DNA of 19,537 nt from Allobrachymonas sp. GTDB taxonomy: Bacteria; Pseudomonadota; Gammaproteobacteria; Burkholderiales; Burkholderiaceae_C. The stretch spans positions 1 to 19,537 of the forward strand of contig JAAUOI010000016.1 in the NCBI GenBank assembly GCA_012036375.1, read 5' to 3'. Position 1 is the first letter of the stretch; each line of letters starts with the position of its first letter. The translations under genes and the position numbers were made by a program. The notes beneath the pieces were generated by a model. That model worked only from the letters and a program-made list of their open reading frames with translations, was not told the DNA's origin and did no database searches. Below are positions 1 through 8,214 of the stretch, one piece after another.

Positions 1-717
1 TCGGGCTTGGGCGAAGGCACAGCCCGCATGCTTGCGGCGCAAGGCGGCAAAGTGCTCATTGCTGATATGCAAGCCGAAAAAGGTCAAGTCGTGGCCAAGG
101 AAATTGGCGGCGCTTTTGTCAAATGCGATGTCACGAGCGAAGCGGATGGCCAAGCCGTAGTCGCTCAAGCCGTTTCAATGGGCAAACTGATGGGCTTGGT
201 CAACTGCGCCGGTATTGCCAGCGCCGAGCGCACTGTCGGTAAGAACGGCCCCCATAATTTTGATGCGTTCAAGAAAACCATCACCATCAATTTATTCGGC
301 AGCTTCAACATGCTGCGCTTGGCCGCAGATGCCATGAGCAAAAACGAGCCTGAATCCACCAAAGAGCGCGGCTGCATCATCAACACCGCCTCCGTCGCAG
401 CGTATGACGGCCAAATTGGGCAAGCTGCTTATTCAGCCTCCAAAGGCGGCATCGTCGGCATGACCTTGCCGATCGCGCGCGACCTCTCCAAAATCGGCAT
501 CCGCGTTTGCACCATCGCTCCCGGCATCATGGGCACGCCGATGATGTTTGGCATGCCGCAAGACGTTCAAGACGCGCTCGCTGCCGCCGTGCCCTTCCCT
601 TCTCGCTTGGGCACACCACAGGATTACGCAAAATTAGCCCTGCACATCTTTGACAACGATTTACTCAATGGCGAAACCATCCGCTTGGACGGCGCAATCC
701 GCTTGGCACCAAAATAA
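1..717 (+). CDS. Type-2 3-hydroxyacyl-CoA dehydrogenase, SDR family (5' partial)
   Basis: NAD-dependent short-chain dehydrogenase resembling human HSD10 and bacterial 3-hydroxy-2-methylbutyryl-CoA dehydrogenases, which oxidise short or branched 3-hydroxyacyl-CoA in fatty acid and isoleucine breakdown. The frame is open from base 1. The first codons read SGLGEG, the end of the glycine-rich cofactor motif, so only about 15 N-terminal residues are missing; the TTG at 7 is not a real start. Further signs are NCAG near the middle, the serine in INTASVAAYDGQ, the YSASK catalytic Tyr-Lys pair, and the ending VPFPSRLG ... NGETIRLDGAIR, which is diagnostic for the HSD10 type. The stop is TAA at 715-717. 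It is separated by 45 bp from the acyltransferase and shows no link to the sulfonate-like operon. Family assignment is firm; the exact acyl-CoA substrate is not. Confidence 0.9.
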   Translation, partial: SGLGEGTARMLAAQGGKVLIADMQAEKGQVVAKEIGGAFVKCDVTSEADGQAVVAQAVSMGKLMGLVNCAGIASAERTVGKNGPHNFDAFKKTITINLFGSFNMLRLAADAMSKNEPESTKERGCIINTASVAAYDGQIGQAAYSASKGGIVGMTLPIARDLSKIGIRVCTIAPGIMGTPMMFGMPQDVQDALAAAVPFPSRLGTPQDYAKLALHIFDNDLLNGETIRLDGAIRLAPK

Positions 718-762
718 ATCGACGTACTCAGTTTGTAAGCAATCAAAGCGTAAGATTCGTCC

Positions 763-1335
763 ATGCATTTGACGATCTTCCAAACACCTGTCGTCAGTCA
801 GGTGTTCAGGGCTATTTTTTGGGTTTGGCGCAAGCTATTGGGCTGGCGAGTCATGCCGGATTACCCCGAAGAAGCCCGCCGCTGCGTGATGATTGCTGCA
901 CCGCACACGAGTAACTGGGATTTGCCCATGACGTTAATGGGCGCGTTTTATTGGCGGTTGAATATTTATTGGCTGGGCAAGCAGAGCATTTTCAAGTTCC
1001 CTTTTGGCGCTGTGATGCGCTGGCTTGGCGGCGTGGCCGTGGATCGCAGCAAATCGAATAACCTGACGCAAAATGTTGGAGTGGCGCTGGCTGCACTGCA
1101 TGGTCAAGCCCAGCTCATCGTGCCGCCCGAAGGCACACGGGGCAAAGTCACTGAGTGGAAAACCGGTTTTTATTACATCGCCCAAGCGGCGCAATTGCCC
1201 ATCTTGCTTGCCTATGTGGACTACGAGAAAAAAGAAATTGGCCACTTTGGCATCTTTACACCTACAGGAGATGTGCAAGCGGACATCTCTCGAATACGTG
1301 CTCTGTATGCGCAAGTCAAAGGCAAACACCCTTGA
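763..1335 (+). CDS. PlsC-like lysophospholipid acyltransferase
   Basis: Small (190 aa) acyltransferase of the 1-acyl-glycerol-3-phosphate acyltransferase superfamily, expected to act at the inner membrane on a lysophospholipid or related acceptor. Visible motifs are HTSNWD (HX4D, His48 and Asp53), the GGVAVDRS block at about residues 89-96, and PPEGTRG (121-127), the acceptor-binding motif. It lacks the long N-terminal membrane region of full PlsC and matches the short proteobacterial subgroup. The ATG at 763 has no strong Shine-Dalgarno sequence. It converges on the LacI-family gene, with 13 bp between the two stop codons. Physiological substrate unknown. Confidence 0.85.
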   Translation: MHLTIFQTPVVSQVFRAIFWVWRKLLGWRVMPDYPEEARRCVMIAAPHTSNWDLPMTLMGAFYWRLNIYWLGKQSIFKFPFGAVMRWLGGVAVDRSKSNNLTQNVGVALAALHGQAQLIVPPEGTRGKVTEWKTGFYYIAQAAQLPILLAYVDYEKKEIGHFGIFTPTGDVQADISRIRALYAQVKGKHP

Positions 1336-1348
1336 AGTTTGACAACCC

Positions 1349-2356
1349 TCACATCTGAGTTTGTGCGGTCGAAGCGCGTTGCACCAATTGGTAGGGCAGC
1401 AGAGACTGTTGTGCGATCGGTTGCCCCGCAAGCAACTGCAATATTTGAGCGGCAGCTATACGTCCCAAATCACGCGTTGGTAGGCTAACAGTGGTCAAAC
1501 TAGGCTTGATTTCAGCAGCCAGTTCATGGTTGTCGATGCCACAAATCGATACATCCTCTGGCACGCGCACACCAAGCTCTTGAGCTTCTAATATCGCACC
1601 AATTGCGAGCATGTCATTGCCGCAGAGAATAGCGGTTGGTTGTTGGTGAAGTTGATACAAGTGCCTAAAACCTTGGCGTCCACCGCTCAAATTCAACTCT
1701 TGCGTGCTGATCCATTTGGGCTCCGTTTTGAGCCCCGCGCGCTCAAGCTCTTGCGTAAAACCGAGCTGACGCTGGGCAGCGCGATCATTGTGCTCGGTGA
1801 AGCCTGAAATCATGCCAATCCTACGATGCCCCAAGTCAATCAGATGGCGAGTGGCCAAAGCGGCAATTCCCCGATTATCAAAACCTGCTGAAGGATAGCG
1901 CTTATCACACACCCATGTCAGCATGACTGGTTTGCCCCAGTGCTGCAAGCTCGCCCAGACCTGGCTGTGATGCTCAGCCCCCACCAATACCAAGGCATCT
2001 ACTCCGCGTCGCTGTAGTGCATTGACCACTTCAACTTCAAGCTTTGGATCGTAGTTATGACTGGCCACCAGCAACTGATAGCCAGAAGCGGCCAGCGTCA
2101 CTTGCATCGCATGGGTGCTGCGGGCAAAGATAGCCGAATCTAGAGTAGGGATGACACAACCTACAGTTTGCGTGCGTCCCGATGCCAGCGCACGCCCTGC
2201 TGCATCGGGCACATAGCCCAATTTGGCAATCGCAGCTTGCACGATTTCTTGCGTTTTCTGGCTGACGCGCTCTGGCCGCGACAGCGCACGCGAGACGGTG
2301 GCAGTGGAAACACCCGCTACCTGCGCCACATCTTCTATTCGAATTTTGTTGGGCAT
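1349..2356 (-). CDS. LacI-family transcriptional repressor
   Basis: A 335 aa repressor. The N-terminal helix-turn-helix is typical of the family (IEDVAQVAGVSTATVSRAL), followed by the hinge and a periplasmic-binding-protein-like effector domain; GIDNHELA lies near the C-terminus. ATG at 2356 is preferred over a TTG five codons upstream because it places the helix-turn-helix at the usual distance from the N-terminus. Neither start has a convincing ribosome binding site. The gene is divergent from the ABC/hps-like operon, and the shared 201 bp region holds two copies of the classic LacI-family palindrome, one overlapping its own predicted promoter. I infer that it represses the operon and itself and is released by a pathway metabolite. 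The ligand cannot be read from sequence. Confidence 0.93.
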   Translation of the reverse strand: MPNKIRIEDVAQVAGVSTATVSRALSRPERVSQKTQEIVQAAIAKLGYVPDAAGRALASGRTQTVGCVIPTLDSAIFARSTHAMQVTLAASGYQLLVASHNYDPKLEVEVVNALQRRGVDALVLVGAEHHSQVWASLQHWGKPVMLTWVCDKRYPSAGFDNRGIAALATRHLIDLGHRRIGMISGFTEHNDRAAQRQLGFTQELERAGLKTEPKWISTQELNLSGGRQGFRHLYQLHQQPTAILCGNDMLAIGAILEAQELGVRVPEDVSICGIDNHELAAEIKPSLTTVSLPTRDLGRIAAAQILQLLAGQPIAQQSLLPYQLVQRASTAQTQM

Positions 2357-2362
2357 GTTAGA

Positions 2363-2390
2363 AATATACAAAATATCTAAAAATATGCAA
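2363..2390 (-). promoter_or_regulatory. Possible promoter of the LacI-family gene (leaderless?)
   Basis: On the minus strand TTGCAT (2385-2390) and TATATT (2363-2368) are spaced 16 bp, a plausible -35/-10 pair. The -35 overlaps operator 1 by four bases, which would give autorepression. The -10 ends only 6 bp before the ATG at 2356, so transcription would start about at the start codon, giving a leaderless mRNA. That would agree with the missing Shine-Dalgarno sequence. The region is AT-rich and other -10-like hexamers exist. Confidence 0.3.
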
Positions 2391-2398
2391 GCGCTTGC
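2387..2398. promoter_or_regulatory. LacI-family operator 1
   Basis: Perfect 12 bp palindrome GCAAGCGCTTGC, the type of site bound by LacI/GalR-family repressors, with the central CG typical of this family. It is 31 bp upstream of the repressor start codon. Its core is repeated at 2505-2518, 119 bp away centre to centre, which would allow looping. Confidence 0.75.
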
Positions 2399-2435
2399 CT
2401 AGCAACCTCAGGCCATCTGCATCATTGACTAGTGA

Positions 2436-2450
2436 TTTTCCCTAGGAAAA
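2436..2450. repeat. Perfect inverted repeat between the two operators
   Basis: TTTTCC (2436-2441) and GGAAAA (2445-2450) form a perfect inverted repeat with a 3 bp centre. It lies between the two LacI-type operators and upstream of the TTGACA box. It differs from the LacI operators and could bind a second regulator, or be chance. Confidence 0.4.
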
Positions 2451-2472
2451 CAGCTTTTTCCTCATTCTCCAG

Positions 2473-2501
2473 TTGACAAAGTATGTACTGAGTGGAAAAC
2501 T
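2473..2501 (+). promoter_or_regulatory. Candidate sigma-70 promoter of the ABC/hps-like operon
   Basis: A perfect -35 box TTGACA lies at 2473-2478. The -10 is poor: at 17 bp spacing the hexamer is AAAACT (2496-2501). Operator 2 (2505-2518) falls directly after it, over the expected transcription start, where a bound repressor would block initiation. The first gene starts at 2558. Confidence 0.45.
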
Positions 2502-2504
2502 AAA

Positions 2505-2518
2505 TGCAAGCGCTTACA
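2505..2518. promoter_or_regulatory. LacI-family operator 2
   Basis: TGCAAGCGCTTACA, a 14 bp near-perfect palindrome that shares GCAAGCGCTT with operator 1 and has one mismatched pair. It sits just downstream of the candidate promoter and 39 bp before the first permease start codon. This is the position expected for a repressor of the operon. Confidence 0.75.
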
Positions 2519-2557
2519 TGATGATTTGATCCTTTTTAACTCCCCACCATTTCTTCC

Positions 2558-3365
2558 ATGCCTTCTCAACTCAATCCGCTCGCTGGCATCTCCCGCCGCA
2601 CATGGTTGGGTGTGCTGACTGTAGTGACTTTGTTTGCAGCTTGGTGGTTGTTGACGGGTGTCACAGGATGGATCAATCCAGCGCGTTTTCCAAATCCAGC
2701 GGAAGTGGCAGATGCGCTGCGTCAAATTGCGTTAGAAGGCTACGGCAACGGTCAGCTACATCAACATGTGCTGCATAGCCTGAAGCTCGTGCTCATGGGG
2801 TTCACTGTCGCGGTAGGCATAGGCGTGCCTTTGGGCTTGCTCATGGGCTATTCGCGCAAAGCAGAAAGCTTGATCAATCCGGCGTTTTTATTGCTTCGTC
2901 CCTATTCCGCCCTTAGCTTGGATTCCACTGGCCATTGTGTGGCTGGGCTTGGGCGATGCCGCCAAAATATTGGTGATTTTTGTGGCGGCGTTTGTGCCCT
3001 CCGTGATCAACAGCTACACCGGTGTACGCAATATTGATGTGCCGGTGATGGAAGCTGCGCAAATGCTGGGAATTCGCGGCGCAAAGCTAGTAACGGATGT
3101 GCTGATCCCCGGTGCGTTTCCGATGATTTTTACCGGCCTGCGCCTGTCGTTGCAAGCCAGCTGGACGACACTGGTCGCAGCGGAATTGATTGGCGCACTG
3201 TATGGCTTAGGCAGCATCTTGAACCAAGGCGCACAAGACATTTATCCCGCCATGATTTTGGTGGCCATGGTGTTTGTGGGCATCTGCGGCGCAACCACCA
3301 CCGCTCTCCTAGGCTATGTGGAATCCAAAGCCATGCCTTGGCGGCGCGAAAGGGCACAAGCATGA
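2558..3365 (+). CDS. ABC transporter permease 1, TauC/SsuC type (one frameshift)
   Basis: Inner-membrane subunit of a nitrate/sulfonate/taurine-type ABC importer. The cytoplasmic EAA loop that docks the ATPase is clear (EAAQMLGIRGAK). Several hydrophobic segments are visible, including WLGVLTVVTLFAAWWLL near the N-terminus and the segment after QDIYPAMILVAMVFVG. The frame breaks at the C run 2900-2902. Removing one C restores the family sequence RPIPPLAWIPLAIVWLG across the join and gives a 268 aa product, normal for the family. The start ATG at 2558 lacks a good Shine-Dalgarno sequence. It overlaps permease 2 by ATGA at 3362-3365, showing translational coupling. It is the first gene of the LacI-controlled operon. 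Confidence 0.88.
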
Positions 3366-4143
3366 GATTCGCGCCCAAACGACTTCAAGGCAACATCAAT
3401 CTGTCTTTGATCGGCCTCTTGGCCTTCTTTGCAATTTGGTACTTCGCAGCCATTGCTCAGCTCATTCCGAAACAGTTTCTGCCCATGCCCCATGAAGTGG
3501 TCACTAAGCTGATTGATTTAACGCAGAATCCTTTTGCTGGGCACGTTTTGCACGAACACATGGCTTCGAGCTTGCAGCGTTTTGCCTTGGGTTTTGGTTT
3601 GGCAGCGCTGGTTGGCGTGCCTATAGGTTTGATGATGGGCTGGTTCGGTTGGTTGGATGACATTGTCTCGCCGCTGTTTGATGGCCTGCGTTTTATTGCG
3701 CCAGTGGCTTGGGTGCCGTTTGCAGCATTGTGGTTTGGCACAGGCGCGGGAGGCCCGACCTTGATTATTTTGCGGGCGCGTTTCCACCCTGCTTGATCAA
3801 TGCCTACCGAGGTGCAAAGGGTGTCGAAATCCGTTATATCGAAGCAGCAAGCATGCTGGGCGTAGGCAGTTTCAAAACGATCACCGAAGTGCTGTTTCCA
3901 GCAGCTGTACCCTCCATCATTGCGGGCTTGCGTATCGGCGCGGGCTTGGGCTGGATGTCCTTGGTCGGTGCAGAGCTGATTGCTTCATCCAGCGGCATGG
4001 GCTATTTGATTGTTAAAGGACAAAGCGCCATTGCCACTGACATTGTGATGGCAGGCATGCTGGCGATTGGTTTTGTGGGCGTATTGATTGATGTGGCGCT
4101 TCGCAAAATCGAATCGAAACTGCTGCGCCATCGTCAGACATAA
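3362..4143 (+). CDS. ABC transporter permease 2, TauC/SsuC type (one frameshift)
   Basis: Second permease of the same importer, homologous to permease 1 but clearly different, so the channel is probably a heterodimer. The EAA loop reads EAASMLGVGSFK. The start ATG at 3362 overlaps the stop of permease 1 (ATGA) and gives the N-terminus MRFAPKRLQG; more upstream starts in this frame lie inside permease 1. The frame breaks at the T run 3768-3771. Adding one T restores PTLIIFAGAFPPCLINAYRG and yields a 260 aa product. It is followed after 16 bp by the ATPase gene. SsuC and TauC transporters normally use a single permease gene, so a two-permease arrangement is somewhat unusual. Confidence 0.88.
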
Positions 4144-4159
4144 CACATCCTGAGACACC

Positions 4160-4957
4160 ATGAGCACCATCGAATTCAAACAAGTCACGCGCACCTTCAA
4201 GCGCGATAACAAGGATTTTCTGACCATTGACGGATTTGATCTGAAGGTGAACGATCAAGAGTTTGTTGCAATTGTTGGACCTTCGGGTTGCGGCAAAACC
4301 ACTTGTATGCGCATGGTTGCAGGTTTGGAATTTCCAAGCACGGGCGAAGTATCGGTCTCTGGTAAACGGGTCACGAGCCCAGGCCCTGAGCGAGCCGTGG
4401 TGTTTCAGGCCTTTGCATTGTTTCCCTGGAAATCGGTCTATGACAACATTGACTTCGGCTTGCGTGCGAAAGGCTTACCCCAAGACAAACGCCACGAGAT
4501 CATCACTCATTACATCGGTTTGATGAATCTCAAAGGCTACGAATCCGCCTATCCGCATCAGCTCTCTGGCGGCATGCAGCAACGTGTAGCAATCGCTCGC
4601 GCCTATGCGCTTGACCCTGATGTGTTACTGATGGACGAGCCCTTTGGTGCTTTGGATGCGCAAACCCGGGTCGTAATGCAGGAAGAGCTTGTCAAGCTGG
4701 CGCGCAAAAATCCCCGCACCGTGCTTTTCATCACACATGCGGTTGAAGAGGCCGTGTATTTGGCAGATCGTGTGGTTGTGATGACCAGCCGCCCCGGCAA
4801 GATCAAAGAGGTTTTGGATGTGAAGACCATTCGAGAGGCCGAAGGCTGGGATCAACATCCAAAAATTGAAGATGTGATGGATTTGTCTTCGTTCGTGCAT
4901 CTGCGCACACGCATTTGGAAATCACTGCGCGAAGAGCATGGCAGTGCCGACCATTGA
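4160..4957 (+). CDS. ABC transporter ATP-binding protein, TauB/SsuB type
   Basis: Intact 265 aa ATPase that powers the importer. Motifs in order are Walker A GPSGCGKTT (about residues 40-48), Q-loop QAFALFPW, signature LSGGMQQR, Walker B VLLMDEPFGALD and the switch histidine in ITHAVEEA. The sequence is of the nitrate/sulfonate/taurine branch (TauB, SsuB, NrtD). The C-terminal extension after the switch region is short, with no regulatory domain. It lies 16 bp after permease 2 and 43 bp before the binding protein gene. The substrate is not defined by this subunit. Confidence 0.94.
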   Translation: MSTIEFKQVTRTFKRDNKDFLTIDGFDLKVNDQEFVAIVGPSGCGKTTCMRMVAGLEFPSTGEVSVSGKRVTSPGPERAVVFQAFALFPWKSVYDNIDFGLRAKGLPQDKRHEIITHYIGLMNLKGYESAYPHQLSGGMQQRVAIARAYALDPDVLLMDEPFGALDAQTRVVMQEELVKLARKNPRTVLFITHAVEEAVYLADRVVVMTSRPGKIKEVLDVKTIREAEGWDQHPKIEDVMDLSSFVHLRTRIWKSLREEHGSADH

Positions 4958-5000
4958 TTTTTTGTTTCGATCCACTTTTTTACTCACCACTAGGAGATTC

Positions 5001-6040
5001 ATGATGAAAAAAACTCTTATCGGCTTTGCCGCAGCCATGGCCATGGGCGCATCTTTTGCTCAAGCCTTGACCCCCATCAAAATCAGTTACCAGCCTTCGC
5101 TCTATTGGGCGATGCCTTTCCATGTGGCCACAGAAAAAGGCTGGTGGAAAGAGGTCGGATTAGCGCCAGAGTTCAGCACCTTCCCAGCGGGCGTGCCGCA
5201 AATCGCAGCATCGGCTGCAAAATCTTGGGATGTGGGTGGCACGGGATCTGTGCCAGCGGTGCTCGGCCATGTGCGATTCGGAATCAAAACCATTGGTGTC
5301 ACCAATGATGAATCAGCGGGAAATGCTTTGGTGGCCAGCGGCAAAAAAGCGGCTGATTTTGCCAAAGACCCAGCGGCAGCTCTTCGCGGACAAACGATCA
5401 CCCTGACTCAAAACTCAACAGCTGATTTTGCTGTGCAGTCTTGCTTGAAGCGCTACGGCTTGAAAAAGGCAGATGTCGTCATGAAAACATGGGGCAAGCT
5501 GAAATCATCTCCGCCTTGTCGTCCAACAACACCGAACTGGCAGGCATGTGGGCTCCGAATATCTACACTGTCGAAGAGAAAGCTGGCGCTAAAGTTTTGT
5601 GCAGTGGCAAAGAAGGTGGCGCAGTCGTTCCGGGCGCTTTGATCGCTCGCGGCGATTACGCCAAAGAAAACCCACAAAATGTCGCCAAATTCTTAGCCGT
5701 TTATCTGCGTGCTTGGAAGTGGATGAATGCCAACAAGCCCGCTGCGATTGCCATGATGAAAGATTTTTACGCCAAAGGCGGCGTGAGCATCAGCGAAGCA
5801 TCGATGAAGAAGGAATTTGATACGCGCCCCACCTTTGATTTGGGTCAGCAGCTCAAAATGATGGAACGCAAAAACAGCAATTCGCAGGTCGACGCATGGT
5901 TTGCGCAAATTTCCGTCTTCATGCGCGAAACCGGTGCATTGCCCACCATTCCACAGGTGCAAGATTTCGTCACTGACGACTATATGAAGCTCGTGCAAGC
6001 TGATCCTAAGCTGCGCGAATTTGCCAATAACTCGAAGTAG
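5001..6040 (+). CDS. Periplasmic substrate-binding protein 1, TauA/SsuA type (one frameshift)
   Basis: Binding protein of the ABC importer. A signal peptide is evident (MMKKTLIGFAAAMAMGASFAQA), followed by the family start TPIKISYQPSLYW and FHVATEKGWWKEVGL. A ribosome binding site AGGAG (4992-4996) serves ATG at 5001 or 5004; 5004 has the better spacing. A longer start inside the ATPase gene would bury the signal peptide and is rejected. The frame breaks at the G run 5491-5494. Adding one G joins VVMKTWG to QAEIISALSS and gives about 346 aa. It is paralogous to the second binding protein at 10430, which shares the pattern VHVAT..G.WKE.GL and PAGVPQI. The ligand is likely a small sulfonate by family and context. 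Confidence 0.88.
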
Positions 6041-6105
6041 TTTTTTCAATCCCTAGCAGACGGCCAGCATGGCTGAGCCGCTGCATTCTTTTTCGGAGCA
6101 ACGCC

Positions 6106-7417
6106 ATGAGTATTCAGTATCTCAAAAAAGCTGCAAAAACCCCTGAAACCGAAACCGCCACTGCGCAAAGCGTGGTGAGCGAGATGTTGGCTGAGATTCA
6201 GAAAATGGAGAGACAGCAGTCAAGCACTACGCCAAAAAATTGGATGCTTGGGATGGCGAGTTTTTAGTCACCCGCTCCCAATTGGATAGTAACGTTAAGA
6301 ACGTGCCTGCTGCTGTTCGCCAAGACATTGACTTCGCCATCAAACAAGTTTTTGACTTCGCTACAGCGCAGCGCCAATCCATGCGTGAATTTCACACTGA
6401 GTTGCATCCGGGCGTGACGGCCGGGCAGCGCGTGTTGCCCGTTAACGTGGCGGGCTGTTATGCACCTGCGGGGCGCTATGCGCACATCGCCTCCGCTTAC
6501 ATGGGTGTAGCAACAGCCAAGGCGGCTGGTGTCAAAACGATCATTGCTTGCTCTGGCCCATTTCGCGATGGACCCATGCATCCTTATTTGATGTACGCAT
6601 TCGACAAAGCGGGTGCGGATGTCATCTTGACCCTTGGCGGTGTGCAGGCTATTGCGACCATGGCCTATGGTTTGTTCACAGGCAAGAGTGCTGATGTGAT
6701 CGTCGGGCCGGGCAATAAGTTTGTGGCCGAGGCCAAGCGCAGCTTGTTTGGTAAGGTAGGCATTGACGTGTTTGCAGGGCCTTCCGAGGTGGCCGTGATT
6801 GCCGATGCAACAGCAGACTCAGCCATTGTGGCAAGCGATTTGGTTGGCCAAGCCGAGCATGGCCACGAGTCACCCGCATGGCTCTTCACCACCGACGAAA
6901 AACTGGCACGCGATGTCATGGCGCGTATTCCTGTGCTGATTGATTTGCTCCCCCCATTGCCAAAGATGCTGCCGGCGCTGCTTGGCGCGACTATGGCGAA
7001 GTGATCCTGTGCTCCACGCGTGAAGAAGTGGTTCAAATCTCTGATCAATATGCGTCTGAACATTTGGAAGTTCACACGCAAGACTTAGACTGGTGGCTCA
7101 CCCATCTCACCTGCTATGGCTCGCTCTTCTTGGGCGAAGAAACCACGGTAGCGTATGGCGACAAAGCCAGCGGGCCCAACCATGTGCTACCCACGAAAGG
7201 CGCAGGGCGATATTCTGGCGGCCTGTCGGTTCACAAATTCATGAAGACCCTGACTTGGCAAAAAATGACCCGCGATGCTGCCAAGGACATTGGCCTCGTC
7301 ACGGCCCGCATCTCACGTTTGGAAGGCATGGAAGCGCATGCCCGCACCGCCGATGATCGCTTGGCCAAATACTTCCCCGGCCAGACCTTTGATTTAGGCG
7401 AGCCAGTCACGGCTTGA
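6106..7417 (+). CDS. hpsN: HpsN-like sulfopropanediol 3-dehydrogenase (HisD family; two frameshifts)
   Basis: HisD-family zinc enzyme that oxidises a primary alcohol to a carboxylate in two NAD-dependent steps. In HpsN the substrate is (R)-2,3-dihydroxypropane-1-sulfonate and the product sulfolactate. The start ATG at 6106 has GGAG at 6095-6098. Two breaks are cured by one A in the run 6202-6205 and one C in the run 6950-6955, giving 437 aa, the normal length. In the repaired protein the zinc ligands Gln249, His252, Asp353 and His412 and the catalytic Glu319-His320 are all present. The substrate region GCYAPAGRYAHIASA and the ending YGSLFLGEETTVAYGDK resemble HpsN as I remember it, rather than biosynthetic HisD. 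Its neighbours are a sulfonate-type importer and two further dehydrogenases, not his genes. Other alcohol substrates, such as cysteinolate, remain possible. Confidence 0.8.
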
Positions 7418-7425
7418 TCTACGCG

Positions 7426-8190
7426 ATGTCTGTAGAAAAACTCTTCCGTTTGCACGGCCGTACCGCATTGGTGACGGGCGGAAACTCTGGCATCGGCGAA
7501 GCGATGGCCACCGCGCTGGGGTTAGCTGGTGCGCGCGTGGTGCTGGCCGCCAGACGCGAAGACGCTTTGGCTGAGGCGGCAGGTCGGCTCAAAGCGCAGG
7601 GCATTGATGTTCAGAGCCTGCGCTGCGATCTGGCTCATTTGCCTGCCATTCAGGAAGTCGCATTGCGTGCTCAAGGGCTTGGCTCTATCGACATCCTCGT
7701 CAACGCAGCCGGTATCAACCAACGCGAACCCTTCATGTCGGTGAGCGCTGAGACTTGGGAAGCGCAAATTAATCTGCATCTGAGCGCCCCCTTCTTTCTC
7801 ACCCAAGCGCTCGCGCCTGCGATGGCCGACCGCGGCTGGGGACGCATCATCAATATTGCCAGTTTACAAAGCTATCGCGCTTTTGGCAACAGCGCCCCTT
7901 ACGGCGCAGGCAAAGGCGGCATCGTGCAACTGACTCGTGCCATTGCGCAGGAGTGGTCTTCCAAAGGCATCACTTGCAACGCGGTTGGCCCAGGTTTCTT
8001 TCCGACTGCGTTGACAGCACCCGTGTTTTCTGACCCCTCCGCTGTGTTGAAAAACGCCTCGCAAACTTGCGTTGGCCGCAATGGGGAGTTGACTGATTTA
8101 TACGGCCTCAGCGTTTTTCTCGCCAGCGATGCTTCTAGCTACATCACAGGTCAAACCATCATGATCGATGGCGGCTTCACGGCGAAGTAG
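7426..8190 (+). CDS. Short-chain dehydrogenase, HpsO-like candidate
   Basis: Classical 254 aa SDR oxidoreductase. The cofactor motif TGGNSGIG lies at residues 17-24, NAAG at 93-96, and the catalytic triad is Ser146, Tyr159 and Lys163 (YGAGK). The C-terminus has ITGQTIMIDGG. The start is ATG at 7426, 8 bp after the hpsN stop; an in-frame TTG at 7414 would overlap it. The sequence is close to gluconate 5-dehydrogenase-like SDRs, so its substrate is a polyol or hydroxy acid. In DHPS operons an SDR (HpsO) and a zinc dehydrogenase (HpsP) interconvert DHPS enantiomers by oxidation and re-reduction at C2. Position and partner genes suggest the same here, but this is inferred from context. Confidence 0.85.
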   Translation: MSVEKLFRLHGRTALVTGGNSGIGEAMATALGLAGARVVLAARREDALAEAAGRLKAQGIDVQSLRCDLAHLPAIQEVALRAQGLGSIDILVNAAGINQREPFMSVSAETWEAQINLHLSAPFFLTQALAPAMADRGWGRIINIASLQSYRAFGNSAPYGAGKGGIVQLTRAIAQEWSSKGITCNAVGPGFFPTALTAPVFSDPSAVLKNASQTCVGRNGELTDLYGLSVFLASDASSYITGQTIMIDGGFTAK

Positions 8191-8214
8191 CACAAGCCCT
8201 TTTGACAACATGTC

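Noticed and set aside
934..1431. Minus-strand 165-codon open frame over the acyltransferase and repressor end
   Set aside because: It overlaps two well-supported genes and its translation shows no family features and an unusual His/Cys/Arg-rich composition.
6106..7417. Histidinol dehydrogenase of histidine biosynthesis
   Set aside because: The family fold and catalytic residues match, but the neighbours are a sulfonate-type importer and alcohol dehydrogenases under a LacI repressor, with no other his genes, and the substrate region resembles HpsN.
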